A DNA stretch of 33,773 nt from Modestobacter marinus (GCF_019799945.1 NZ_JABGCH010000041.1:1-33773); one strand, 5' to 3'; shown: positions 1 to 7,102, counted from the first letter of the stretch. Translations and numbers: made by a program. The notes: generated by a model from the letters alone, not told the origin.

Positions 1-2
1 TC

Positions 3-89
3 GCCTGGCGGAACGGACACGCCACCGACCCCAAGCTGCGCAAGGTCATCAAGCGGGCCTCAACCATCAAGCGGGCGAAAGTTGCCTGA
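3..89 (+). CDS. C-terminal end of an unidentified protein (partial)
   Basis: An open frame enters from the left edge and ends at TGA 87-89, giving 28 residues. The tail is basic, with K/R clusters such as KLRKVIKRAS and TIKRAK. No domain can be recognised from so short a piece. It stops 20 bases before the IS110 relic, so it could be a real gene end or more mobile-element debris. The coding call rests only on the open frame and its basic composition. Confidence 0.22.
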   Translation, partial: AWRNGHATDPKLRKVIKRASTIKRAKVA

Positions 90-109
90 CCCGGCACTAG
101 GGGCATCCC

Positions 110-280
110 ATGCTCGCCGAGTTGGCCCGCGGTCGCCTGTGCTCCAAGACCGGCCGGCTGACCGAGGCGCTGACCGGCCGGTTCGGCGAGCGTCACGCCC
201 TTCTGCTGACGCAGATGCTGCATCGGGTGGATGTGATCACCGCCGACATCGCCACCGTGCAGGCTCGCATCGAGAGCCAA
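110..280 (+). pseudogene. IS110-family transposase, middle fragment (relic)
   Basis: The frame from 110 reads LARGRLCSKTGRLTEALTGR and then RHALLLTQMLHRVDVITADI. This is the linker/coiled-coil region between the N-terminal DEDD domain and the C-terminal transposase_20 domain of IS110-type transposases. Similarity ends near codon 57 (RIESQ), after which the frame degenerates. The DEDD domain is absent; an in-frame TAG lies just upstream (about 98). The next piece of the same protein family reappears at 1715 on the same strand, so the element was split by about 1.4 kb that includes the gene at 369-1655. The family call is from memory of the conserved pattern. It is a non-functional remnant. Confidence 0.72.
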
Positions 281-352
281 CCCGGTGAACGGGCGGACGG
301 TCGCTCGCCTAGCGGGTGCCGACCTCGACGGCTCCCCTGCCGAGAAGCCGAG

Positions 353-372
353 GTGACCGACCTGTCGGTTAC
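353..372 (-). terminator. Short hairpin at the 3' end of the beta-propeller gene
   Basis: GTGACCGA (353-360) and TCGGTTAC (365-372) form a 7/8 inverted repeat with a four-base loop. It overlaps the TAA of the leftward gene. There is no T-run after it, so termination is only a suggestion. Confidence 0.25.
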
Positions 373-1655
373 GGAGCGTCCAGTGGAGCGAAGCCAATTC
401 CGGCGTGATCTTCGCCCCCGAACAGGGGGCCGTCGCTGCCGACCCAGAGTCCGCGTGAGGTGGCGAAGAGGACAATCGTGCCCTTGTCGCGGGACTTGGT
501 CGGATTCCAGGCGAGAGCCTTCCCGGTGACCGGGTCGAGGGCGCCGATGCCGGGACGCTCGACCGCACCGGGACCGGCCGAGTCGTTGCCGTCGGGGTTG
601 TCCAACCAGCGTTGATGTCCGCCGACGTACACCGCCGCCCCGGTGGCTGCGACGCTGTAGAGGCTGTCACCACCGGTCCAGTTGATCCAGGTGGGCTCGA
701 CCGTGCTGCTGACGTTCGCGGTCTCGAACCGGGCCGCCGCATCGCACAGCCCGTTGGTGCCGGTCGGCCCCCCGGTGGCGACGACCACGAAGTAGTTCCC
801 GTCCGGAGAGAAGTCCACGCCTCGGGCACTGATCTGCTTGGTGGAGTCCGAGCAGTCCACGTCGAAGCGGGGAGCGTGCCAGGTGCTCAGCGTTGCGGTC
901 GGACCGAGGTTCAGCATGAAGGCCCGTTCGCGGACCTCGCCATTGACCGTGGCGAAGTTGCCCGTGGCCACCAACCTGGTGCCGTCCGGCGAGACCGCCA
1001 TGGACTTGACCCTGGTCTCGTCGGCCGGGTCGACCACCCCGGCGACCGTGATGGTGATGGATCCGGTGTCTGCGCCGGTCGTCGGGTCCAGCGCCATCAC
1101 ATGCTTCGAGAAGTTCCCCGCCGCGATGACAGCACCGTTGGCGAGCTTGATCTCGGACACCGTTCGCATGCCCGTCGGAGCGAAGGTGGGGTCGATCCGG
1201 TTGTTGGCCAGGTCGTACTTGACGATCCCCCGGCGGGTGATTCCGTTGACCATCGAGAAGGCACCCCCGATGTAGAGCGCATCGGCGGTTGCCTCGATCG
1301 CCGTGACCATCCCGTCGAACGACAGGTCGAAGGCTGAGACGGCCCCCGTCTCGCTGTCGAAGGCCACGAAGTTCTGCCTGGAGTACGTCGTCGTCCTGGC
1401 TGGGTCCTGCACCTGCGTGAACCGGCCACCGGCATAGATGGTGCTACCGACCTGCGCGAAGGCATACACGCTCAACGACGGTTCGTCGAGGACGATGTGC
1501 GGGGTGTTGTCAGCCGGGTTGTCGGACACCACTCGAGGCTGAGCCGACGAGGCCTGCGCTGGCACACTGCTCGATGTCACCAGCGCTACCGAGCCCAGCA
1601 CGCATGCCGCTGCCTTCCTCGCGATCGTGACGCGTAAACGCCCGGGAATTCTCAT
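369..1655 (-). CDS. Secreted beta-propeller protein
   Basis: The gene encodes 428 aa. The N-terminus has a Sec signal: basic residues 1-14, a hydrophobic core of about 15-33, then AQA-SS as a likely signal peptidase I site near residue 35. The mature part repeats blade-like strands ending in IYAGGRF, LYIGGAF, VIAAGNF, LVATGNF, VYVGGHQ and LWVGSDG, the pattern of actinobacterial exported beta-propellers of the delta-60/WD-like kind. There is no catalytic motif and no LPXTG or C-terminal membrane anchor, so it is probably released or cell-wall associated. The ATG at 1655 is preceded by a GAGGG Shine-Dalgarno about 5 bases upstream. The gene looks intact although it lies between two pieces of one IS110 transposase relic, so it arrived later or was captured. 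Its ligand is unknown. Confidence 0.8.
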   Translation of the reverse strand: MRIPGRLRVTIARKAAACVLGSVALVTSSSVPAQASSAQPRVVSDNPADNTPHIVLDEPSLSVYAFAQVGSTIYAGGRFTQVQDPARTTTYSRQNFVAFDSETGAVSAFDLSFDGMVTAIEATADALYIGGAFSMVNGITRRGIVKYDLANNRIDPTFAPTGMRTVSEIKLANGAVIAAGNFSKHVMALDPTTGADTGSITITVAGVVDPADETRVKSMAVSPDGTRLVATGNFATVNGEVRERAFMLNLGPTATLSTWHAPRFDVDCSDSTKQISARGVDFSPDGNYFVVVATGGPTGTNGLCDAAARFETANVSSTVEPTWINWTGGDSLYSVAATGAAVYVGGHQRWLDNPDGNDSAGPGAVERPGIGALDPVTGKALAWNPTKSRDKGTIVLFATSRGLWVGSDGPLFGGEDHAGIGFAPLDAP

Positions 1656-1714
1656 GTCGGCCCTCGCTCACGACAGCGGAACGCCGCGGACCCTCGGTCT
1701 CGCCGCACTGCTCG

Positions 1715-1816
1715 GCCATCCTAGAGGCGATCCCCGGTATCGGGCCGGTCGCGGCGCAGGTGATCCTGGCCGAGATCGGCACCGATATGAGCCGGTTCCC
1801 CACACCTACGCACTGA
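1715..1816 (+). pseudogene. IS110-family transposase, C-terminal domain fragment (relic)
   Basis: The frame encodes AIPGIGPVAAQVILAEIGTD followed by MSRFPTPTH and TGA at 1814-1816. This is the helix-hairpin-helix core of the transposase_20 domain (IS116/IS110/IS902). In intact relatives it follows about 12 residues after the segment seen at 110-280. Strand and frame agree with that upstream piece. The final Ser-containing part of the domain is missing, and an IS481 relic begins within about 25 bases. It is a broken remnant and cannot be active. Confidence 0.75.
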
Positions 1817-1837
1817 CCTCCTAGGTGTGCCCCGCCA

Positions 1838-2273
1838 TCAGGTTGGTGCCAGGCGGCTGATCGGAGGGCGGCCCCCGCGTGCGCTGTGGTGACGGGGAGT
1901 GTTGTAGTGCTCGATCCAGGGCGCAAGGGCGGCGGTGCGGTCGTCGTTGCGGGTTGAAGCCTGCCGGTAGGCGGCCCACTCGGCGATCAGGGTGCTGTTG
2001 ATGCGTTCCAGTTGCTGCTTTGCCACGGGCAGTGCGGGCGAATGCGCTCCTGTCGGGCTCCAATCGCTGCGCAAGCATTTCTGAGGGAATACCGGTAGGC
2101 CCAGGCGTTGTCGGTCATCACCCGCTCGATACGGGTGATGCCGTGGCCGGCGGAGTAGGTCGCGGCTCGGGCGAGGAAGCCGGCACTGGGTGCCCTTCTC
2201 GTCGGGCAGGATAGGCCAGCGGGGAGTGGTCGTCGATGAGCGAGTGGACGTAGTCGGAGCCGGTCGGCTCCGA
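1838..2273 (-). pseudogene. IS481-type transposase, C-terminal half, frameshifted relic
   Basis: Reading leftwards, three frames carry successive parts of one rve-type integrase domain. The first is DYVHSLIDDHSPLAYPA (2118-2861 frame). The second is GFLARAATYSAGHGITRIER, then VMTDNAWAYR (1987-2436 frame). The third is ERINSTLIAEWAAYRQ, then WIEHYNTPRHHSARGGRPPI (ending at 1838). The order and motifs (DDHS, TDN, the late E in the ERxNxTLxxEWA block, HYNxxRxH) match IS481/IS3-like transposases. At least two frameshifts disrupt it, and the N-terminal HTH half is absent. Its upstream junction lies inside the DUF6338-like gene. It is inactive. Confidence 0.75.
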
Positions 2274-2861
2274 CTTGCTCAGACGCCACTCGTGCTCGAT
2301 GTAAATATCCCGAGGCTCGGGATACTTCGACACGAAGGATTCCCCTCCATCGCTTATCCATCCTCCCACCCGGTAGCCATCTGACGTAAAGATGCGAACC
2401 CAGCAGCCGGCCATATTGGGCGCAGCCTTGTCCCATGCGTTAGGTGCTGGATGGTAGGTCGGCGCCATGTACAAGGGGGACCGTTCTCGCCTGCGATTCT
2501 GCGGCCAGCGGATCCGCAAGTGCGTCGAGAGCGCAAGGACTGCTGGTACGACCACAAGTAGCACAAGGGCCCAGAGCGCGACTCCGCGAATACCTTCGGC
2601 CAACCGCGCCGGGTCTACCTCAACTTGCCCGCTTGGCGCTAGTACGTATCTGCGAATGAGCGTCGGCCCGAAAGCGATTAGATACAGCAGGTCCAGGGCA
2701 GCGCTGATGGCTATCGCCCTGGCGAGTCGGACTCCGATCTCTTTGTCCTCGGGAACCGGCCCTACAAGCAGTCGGCGTACGGCTGCAAACACCAGTCCAG
2801 GGATGACAAGGGCCACTAACGCAAGGACTTGCACAACAGTGCTTGGCACGAGCATGCCCAA
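2118..2861 (-). pseudogene. DUF6338-like membrane protein, 3' end replaced by transposase relic
   Basis: The open frame is 247 aa, but only residues 1-196 (2274-2861) look native. Residues 8-29, 46-65 and 95-113 are hydrophobic helices. They are followed by a soluble part with GCWVRIFTSDGYRVGGWISD and SKYPEPRDIYIEHEW, a beta-rich cytoplasmic segment like that of DUF6338 proteins. From residue 197 the protein turns into IS481 transposase sequence, so the natural C-terminus has been lost. Codons such as tta and ata-type triplets are commoner here than in the flanking core genes, which suggests foreign DNA. A G12 homopolymer lies 42 bases upstream of the start. The DUF assignment is from memory of the GGW...YPEPRDIY pattern, and the function of the family is unknown. 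Confidence 0.6.
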
Positions 2862-2903
2862 TACTGCGCCGAGAGGCGATCCCGTGCATCAGCGGCGCGC
2901 CGA

Positions 2904-2915
2904 CCCCCCCCCCCC
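2904..2915. repeat. C12/G12 homopolymer upstream of the DUF6338-like gene
   Basis: There are twelve consecutive C residues on the + strand (G12 on the gene's strand), ending 42 bases upstream of the start codon at 2861. Tracts this long are hypermutable by slippage. Its position is that of a promoter spacer or 5' leader. Confidence 0.9.
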
Positions 2916-2957
2916 GCTGACCCACGTCGCCAAAGGGGTACGGCGGGCTCCCCGTCG

Positions 2958-3131
2958 TCAGGGCTGACGCCGCTCTGCCAGTCTGACGTAACCAGCACCC
3001 TCGAACTGCTTATCAAAGCCGAAGATGTCCTTTGTAACGAATTTGTCGGCTACTTTCACCCGCACAGTTAGTGAGGCTGACACCTGTCGGAACTGTGCGA
3101 AATACCTCAACGGCATCGCCACGAGTCGCAT
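2958..3131 (-). CDS. Possible small protein of unknown function
   Basis: The frame from ATG 3131 (or the in-frame ATG 3116) to TGA 2958-2960 gives 57 or 52 aa. It contains LRYFAQFRQVSASLTVRVKV and then GFDKQFEGAGYVRLAER, which has the alternating beta-strand character of a real protein rather than a GC-rich shadow. No family is recognised and there is no convincing Shine-Dalgarno. It would be transcribed towards the DUF6338-like gene about 97 bases downstream and could be its partner. The rest of the gene-poor stretch 2862-3435 shows only the G12 tract and the hairpin at 3252-3275. Confidence is low. Confidence 0.2.
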   Translation of the reverse strand: MRLVAMPLRYFAQFRQVSASLTVRVKVADKFVTKDIFGFDKQFEGAGYVRLAERRQP

Positions 3132-3251
3132 CACTCGGCGGAACCACAGCAACCGCTGAGGACTCCAGCACCGCCTGAAGGGTGCCAGCGGCGTCCTTGT
3201 GGGGCTGGGATACACATCACCACGATGCCAGCGCGCCCGAAGCTGACGACT

Positions 3252-3275
3252 GTCCCTGAGGCCGCCCTCAGGGAC
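3252..3275. terminator. Perfect 10-bp hairpin in a gene-free stretch
   Basis: GTCCCTGAGG (3252-3261) and CCTCAGGGAC (3266-3275) form a perfect stem with a 4-base loop. No T-run follows on either strand. It could be a terminator or a mobile-element remnant. Confidence 0.35.
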
Positions 3276-3435
3276 GAACGTTGCCGGACGTGGCAATAGG
3301 GCGGCGGCTTGATGCCGGGCCCGCCCGAACGTGTGACGGCGCATGCGCCACGGCTGGCCGCACGGCTTCCGTCGGTGGCACCCTGTAGACAGGTGGTTGT
3401 GGATGGACGTGTGGATGAAGGACGGAGGGGTGACT

Positions 3436-3648
3436 ATGTCGATCGCAGAGAGCAGCGCGAAAGTCGAGGTCAGCGAACTCACCCCTGAGGAAGCCGCCGC
3501 CGCCTTCGACCGAATCGCCCGCACCGCCTTGGACCTGAGCGGCGAAGAGTTCCTCGCGGCCCTCGACGAGGGCAAGTACGACGACGTCGACCCCGATGCC
3601 AACCCGGGGCTGCTCGACGTGCTCATGGCACTCCCCCTCGTACGCTGA
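3436..3648 (+). CDS. Small acidic protein of a two-gene cassette
   Basis: The gene encodes 70 aa. The chosen ATG at 3436 has a strong GGAGGGG Shine-Dalgarno at 3424-3430, five bases upstream; Met codons further up lack one. The protein is acidic and probably helical: SELTPEEAAAAFDRIARTAL, then GEEFLAALDEGKYDDVDPDA and a hydrophobic end LLDVLMALPLVR. There is no signal or membrane segment. The next gene starts 6 bases after the stop, so the two are co-transcribed. A small acidic first gene before a larger one resembles an antitoxin-toxin layout, but that is inference only; I do not recognise either family by name. Confidence 0.68.
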   Translation: MSIAESSAKVEVSELTPEEAAAAFDRIARTALDLSGEEFLAALDEGKYDDVDPDANPGLLDVLMALPLVR

Positions 3649-3654
3649 CGCCCC

Positions 3655-4226
3655 GTGCCGGGAGCGACGCCGTACCAAGCGGTGGAAGCGTTCCTGGTAC
3701 CTCTCGAACGAGCGGTGGCCTGCCTCGGCACGGGCAAGATCCTCGCCTCACCCGGCGGTCGCGCGACCACGGACAAGACCCACGTCTGGAGCCTGAACGG
3801 CGGAGACGGCCTCGTACTGCGCGGTGACGCGGCCGGCTGCCGGTTCCTGGCGTCCATGCACTACCGGATCATCCCCACCGACCCCGAGAAGTACGACATG
3901 CAGGAGGGGCGTTGGCGGGTCAGCACGTCGGCCTACCTGTACGAGTTCCGGACGCCGGACAAGGCGAAGCTGTGGGCGATGCACTGGCACCCGGCCGGCA
4001 GGAGCCACGCCACCTTTCCGCACCTCCACCTGTACACCGTCCGCCCCGCCGGGCACTTCGCCAACGCCGCGACAGACCCTCGAGTCGGCGGTGCAGTGGT
4101 GCATCGAGATGGGCGCGGAGCCGCAGAACGCCCGATGGCGCACCGTGCTCGCCGAAGTCGGAGGGAATCCACCAGCTGTACCAATCTTGGTCCGAGGACC
4201 CGTCACCGCCGGCGGGTGGCCGGTGA
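3655..4226 (+). pseudogene. Second gene of the cassette, disrupted by two frameshifts
   Basis: From GTG 3655 the frame encodes a soluble alpha/beta protein (YQAVEAFLVPLERAVACLGT ... RVSTSAYLYEFRTPDKAKLW ... HWHP ... FPHLHLYTVRPAGHF). Near 4060-4072 coding shifts to a second frame (RQTLESAVQWCIEMGAEPQN, ARWRTVLAEV). Near 4157-4165, at a GTCGGAGGG run, it shifts to a third (EGIHQLYQSWSEDPSPPAGG), ending at TGA 4224-4226. Both shifts fit one extra base each. Rejoined, it would be about 190 aa. The His-rich HWHP...FPHLHLY segment could be a nuclease or metal site, but no family is named with confidence. The gene is either decaying or affected by sequencing errors. Confidence 0.68.
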
Positions 4227-4302
4227 CGCCGGGCACTCCCGCGGCGAGGCAGGATGCGGGCGGTCGGCCGGAACCGACCCCGCTTCCCCACAACCAGCTC
4301 CC

Positions 4303-4392
4303 CTCCGACTGCGCAGCGCCGGGGGAAGGGTGGGCCGCAGGCCCATCCCGCAGGGACGCGCAGCGCCCTTCCGGCGGCCGGCGCAGTCGGAG
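4303..4392. repeat. 90-bp imperfect inverted repeat
   Basis: The outer arms CTCCGACTGCGC (4303-4314) and GCGCAGTCGGAG (4381-4392) are perfect complements. Inside them GGAAGGG (4324-4330) pairs with CCCTTCC (4366-4372), and TGGGCC/GGCCCA (4331-4345) makes a small hairpin. It lies in the gene-free stretch 4227-4600, where nothing else is recognised. Confidence 0.6.
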
Positions 4393-4600
4393 AGACTCCC
4401 GAAGGTGTGGGGGCGGGTGCTGTCATCAGGGGAACTGTTCGAGGCGACTTCTGCGGCGGCCCCAGTCCGCACAAAGTCCGCAGATGGTCCGCGAAACGCT
4501 CAGAAACGGCCAACACCGCCCGACAGGGATCAACGGTAAATGCGCTGGTCAACCGCCGATTTCAGTCACAGCCCACTGCGCCAAACCACCCCTCGGTCGA

Positions 4601-4644
4601 TTTTGCAAGGCGGGGGTTAGGGGTTCGATTCCCCTCGTCTCCAC
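4601..4644 (+). other. 3'-half of tRNA-Ala(UGC): probable attachment-site remnant
   Basis: The sequence runs from a TTTTGCAAG anticodon-loop-like element through a variable loop into a complete T-arm (AGGGG TTCGATT CCCCT, 4619-4635) and an acceptor end CGTCTCCAC. The order and anticodon match the 3' half of a bacterial tRNA-Ala(UGC). The 5' half (acceptor strand, D-arm and 5' anticodon stem) is absent upstream, so it is not a tRNA gene. Integrating elements typically carry such 3'-tRNA copies and leave them at one junction. In mycobacteria tRNA-Ala lies just upstream of ppiA, which is also the next core gene here. Divergence in the acceptor stem implies an old event. Confidence 0.62.
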
Positions 4645-4824
4645 GAGGCTGACCTGCGGATTCACCATCGCCGGGGCGGTGAGGGCTGAGGAGTCCCAGT
4701 GCTCGGACCGATCCAGCTGTCAGTCCTCGGACACGGGCGATGGCGTTGACGCACTTCTGCCGTCTGGGCGGTCGAGGCACTCCCGCTCGGCCCGCCGCTC
4801 GGCTGCAGCGCGGTCAAGGAGGGG

Positions 4825-5658
4825 TCAAGCGTGCCGCCAGACCTTGACGGCGGAGACGAGCAGGAGCGCGACGACCAGCGGCACCAGCACGGTCTCGGAC
4901 ACGGTGCCCAGCAGCAGGCCTCCGGCTATCGAGCCGGCCACGGAGCCGGCGACCATCGTGAGGACGAAGCCGGCGTGCTGCCGAAGCACCCCGAAGGCCT
5001 GGTCCCGGCTGTAGCGCAGGAACGCCACCACCATCGTCGGCAGCGAGACCAGGAGGGAGAGGCTACCCGCGAGCTTGACGTCGACCGCGTACAGCACGGT
5101 GATGGTCGGGATGAGCAGCTCGCCGCCGGCCACACCCATGACTGCGGCGACCACGCCGATGCCGAAGCCGGCGACCACGCCGAGCAGGGCCTGCGGAACA
5201 CCGGGCAGCGCCAGCTGCGGCATCGCCTCGAGGTGGTGGGCGGCGAAGACCGCGGCGATGCCGAGGAGCAGCACGCCGAGGACCCGGTAGAGCGTCGCAG
5301 CTCGCATCCGCGTCGCCCAGGCCGCGCCGAGCCACGCACCGGGCAGGCTGCCGAGCAGCAGGCTGATCGCGACGAACCAGTGCCCAGCCACCTCGGCGGG
5401 CGGAACGGCCAGCAGCCGGGAGGGTAAGGCGACGAGGACGACGACCAGACTCATGGCCTTGTTGACGATGACGGCCTGCAGCGCGACGAACCCGAAGAGC
5501 CCTAACAGCAACGGAAGCCGGAACTCCGCGCCCCCGAGTCCGACCAGGCCGCCGAGCAACCCGACCGCGGCGCCGGCTGCGAAGGCGAGCCACCGCTGTC
5601 TGGTGGTGGACCGCCCGGCCAGCTCAGTACGAGGCACGATCTCGTCCCCGGCAGTCAC
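4825..5658 (-). CDS. TSUP-family (TauE/SafE-like) membrane permease
   Basis: This is an integral membrane protein of 277 aa with about eight hydrophobic segments and a duplicated fold. The first half begins WLAFAAGAAVGLLGGLVGLG and the second FGIGVVAAVMGVAGGELLIP; this G-x-GGG-x-LP pattern repeated in both halves is typical of TSUP permeases, which export sulfite, organosulfonates or related anions. The GTG at 5658 is preferred: the possible upstream extension to GTG 5727 uses rare codons (gta, aca, aga, agt), unlike the rest. Neither start has a clear Shine-Dalgarno. It is the last gene of the leftward arsenic run, 141 bases after the mycothiol-type arsC. With no ArsB or Acr3 nearby it is a candidate, unproven, for oxyanion or thio-conjugate export. 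Confidence 0.85.
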   Translation of the reverse strand: MTAGDEIVPRTELAGRSTTRQRWLAFAAGAAVGLLGGLVGLGGAEFRLPLLLGLFGFVALQAVIVNKAMSLVVVLVALPSRLLAVPPAEVAGHWFVAISLLLGSLPGAWLGAAWATRMRAATLYRVLGVLLLGIAAVFAAHHLEAMPQLALPGVPQALLGVVAGFGIGVVAAVMGVAGGELLIPTITVLYAVDVKLAGSLSLLVSLPTMVVAFLRYSRDQAFGVLRQHAGFVLTMVAGSVAGSIAGGLLLGTVSETVLVPLVVALLLVSAVKVWRHA

Positions 5659-5799
5659 GCTGGCACGGTAACCGGAGCCATTCGAGCGGTGGCTTCTTAC
5701 GACTGTTGCCGGACTACCTACAGTCACAAGTTGGTGGATGCAGGTAGAGCTCCATCCCGCGGAACTGGAGGACGACTGGAGGAACGGCCATCACCACCG

Positions 5800-6213
5800 T
5801 CAGCCAGCGGCGACGTCCTGGGCCAGCGTGGCGACGCGGCGAGCGATGTCGTCGCGGACAAGGCGCATACGCTCGATGCCGTCGATGCCTCGCTCGGAGG
5901 GTTCGTCGGTGATCCACTTCTCGAAGCGCGTGCCGTCGACGGGGTCGACGTGCGCCTCGCTGCCGAGGGTGACCACGACGTCAGCGGCCCGGACCATGTC
6001 GGCTGTGATGGCGCTCGGGTGCTCCCCGGTGATGTCGACGCCGATCTCGGCCAGCGACTCAAGGGAGAGTTCGTTGAGAGCTGCGCCGACCTGAGTGCCG
6101 GCTGATGAGACGACGACGGCGTCGCCGGCCAGCTGCTTCATAAGGCCAGCGGCCATCTGGGACTTGCCGGCGTTCTTGACGCAGACGAACAGGACCTTGG
6201 GCCGGTCGCTCAT
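5800..6213 (-). CDS. arsC: Arsenate-mycothiol transferase-type ArsC
   Basis: This 137-aa protein has the low-molecular-weight phosphatase fold. Its P-loop is CVKNAGKSQMA (Cys11): the Arg of the usual CX5R is Lys17, as I recall for Corynebacterium ArsC1/ArsC2, which transfer arsenate to mycothiol. It also has TLGSEAHVDP where thioredoxin-coupled ArsCs carry extra redox cysteines, so it has the single-Cys layout expected of the mycothiol/mycoredoxin route. The C-terminal block ERMRLVRDDIARRV is conserved in that group. ATG 6213 overlaps the TGA of the preceding arsC by four bases (ATGA), implying translational coupling. It is cytoplasmic and forms an As(V)-mycothiol adduct for reduction. Class confidence is good; substrate specificity is untested. 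Confidence 0.86.
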   Translation of the reverse strand: MSDRPKVLFVCVKNAGKSQMAAGLMKQLAGDAVVVSSAGTQVGAALNELSLESLAEIGVDITGEHPSAITADMVRAADVVVTLGSEAHVDPVDGTRFEKWITDEPSERGIDGIERMRLVRDDIARRVATLAQDVAAG

Positions 6214-6629
6214 CGGCTGGCGGCCGACTCGCTCCGCAGCTCGGCGAGCAGGCCGCGGATGCGGGTCTCGATCTCGTCGCGAATGGGCCGGACGGACTCC
6301 ACGCCTTTGCCGGCGGGGTCCTCCAGCGCCCAGTCCAGGTAGCGCTTGCCGGGAAAGATCGGGCAGGCGTCGCCGCAGCCCATGGTGATGACGACGTCGG
6401 AACCTTCGACGGCCTCGGTGGTGAGGACCTTCGGGGTCTGGTCGGTGATGTCGATGCCGACCTCGGCCATGGCCTCGACGGCGGCGGGGTTGACCTGGTC
6501 GGCGGGAATGGATCCGGCGGAGCGGACCTCGACGGCGTCGTCCGCGAGGTGGCGCAGCCAGCCGGCGGCCATCTGGGAGCGGCCGGCGTTGTGGACGCAG
6601 ACGAACAGGACGCTGGGCTTGTCGGACAC
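6210..6629 (-). CDS. arsC: Arsenate reductase ArsC (LMW-phosphatase type, two extra Cys)
   Basis: The protein is 139 aa. The P-loop is CVHNAGRSQMA (Cys11, Arg17). A second pair, Cys85 and Cys89, lies in MGCGDACPIFPG, and the general acid is Asp104 in the DPAGKG block. Three cysteines are the hallmark of thioredoxin-coupled ArsC, in which As(V) bound at the P-loop Cys is released as As(III) through a disulfide cascade. GTG 6629 was chosen because GAGAGG lies six bases upstream; the longer frame to 6662 begins with a Pro-rich stretch unlike the family. It follows the third ArsC-like gene by 29 bases and overlaps the next gene by ATGA. Confidence 0.9.
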   Translation of the reverse strand: MSDKPSVLFVCVHNAGRSQMAAGWLRHLADDAVEVRSAGSIPADQVNPAAVEAMAEVGIDITDQTPKVLTTEAVEGSDVVITMGCGDACPIFPGKRYLDWALEDPAGKGVESVRPIRDEIETRIRGLLAELRSESAASR

Positions 6630-6658
6630 GGAGGACCTCTCGGGTGGGGCGGGGGGAG

Positions 6659-7102
6659 TCACGCGGGGGCTACGTCAGGATGCAACTCGGTGAGCAGGGC
6701 GCGGACGCGCTGGTCGATGGCGTCCCGGAGCGGCCGGATGCCGTCGGTGTCCCAGCCGGCCGGGTCGGGCAGCGTCCACGTCTCGTAGCGCACGCCGGCG
6801 ACGCGGGGCAGGTCCAGACCGGGCTTCATCGCGACGACGACGTCGGCAGCAGCCACTCGAGCCGCGGTGACGGCCGTGGGCCGGTGCGCCGAGTCGTCGA
6901 TCCCGAGTTCGGCGAGGGTGGCGATGGTGGACGCGCTCGGACCCGCATCCGGTGTGGTGCCGGCCGAGTCCACCTCGATGCGGTCGCCGGCGTGATGCCG
7001 GGCCAGCGCGGCGGCCAGGGCGGAGCGGCCCGCGTTGTGCGCGCAGACGAACAGCACCCGCGGCTGTGGACCGGGGTGTTTCGACCTGGGGCTCGCGGTC
7101 AT
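6659..7102 (-). CDS. LMW-phosphatase-like ArsC paralogue without redox Cys pair
   Basis: The protein is 147 aa. Its P-loop is CAHNAGRSALA (Cys20, Arg26), with general-acid Asp113 in LPDPAGW and the usual C-terminal helix RPLRDAIDQRVRALL. In place of the GCGDxCP loop of its two neighbours it has AMKPGLDLP, so it lacks the resolving cysteines. It may rely on a small thiol, work as a phosphatase, or act on an arsenical other than free arsenate. ATG 7102 overlaps the TGA of the FAD oxidoreductase (ATGA), so the two are translationally coupled. The fold is certain from the motifs; calling it an arsenate reductase rests on context. Confidence 0.8.
   Translation of the reverse strand: MTASPRSKHPGPQPRVLFVCAHNAGRSALAAALARHHAGDRIEVDSAGTTPDAGPSASTIATLAELGIDDSAHRPTAVTAARVAAADVVVAMKPGLDLPRVAGVRYETWTLPDPAGWDTDGIRPLRDAIDQRVRALLTELHPDVAPA

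Noticed and set aside
4570-4645. Complete tRNA gene
   Set aside because: Only the 3' half is present. The upstream sequence forms no D-arm and no acceptor strand complementary to the 3' end.
4562-4780. Leftward frame containing GDEGNRTPNPRLAKS
   Set aside because: This peptide is the well-known false translation of a tRNA T-arm/acceptor region read antisense. It comes from the tRNA-Ala fragment, not a gene.
5659-5727. N-terminal extension of the TSUP permease
   Set aside because: The 23 extra codons use rare triplets and add an unlikely hydrophilic leader. The GTG at 5658 fits the family better.
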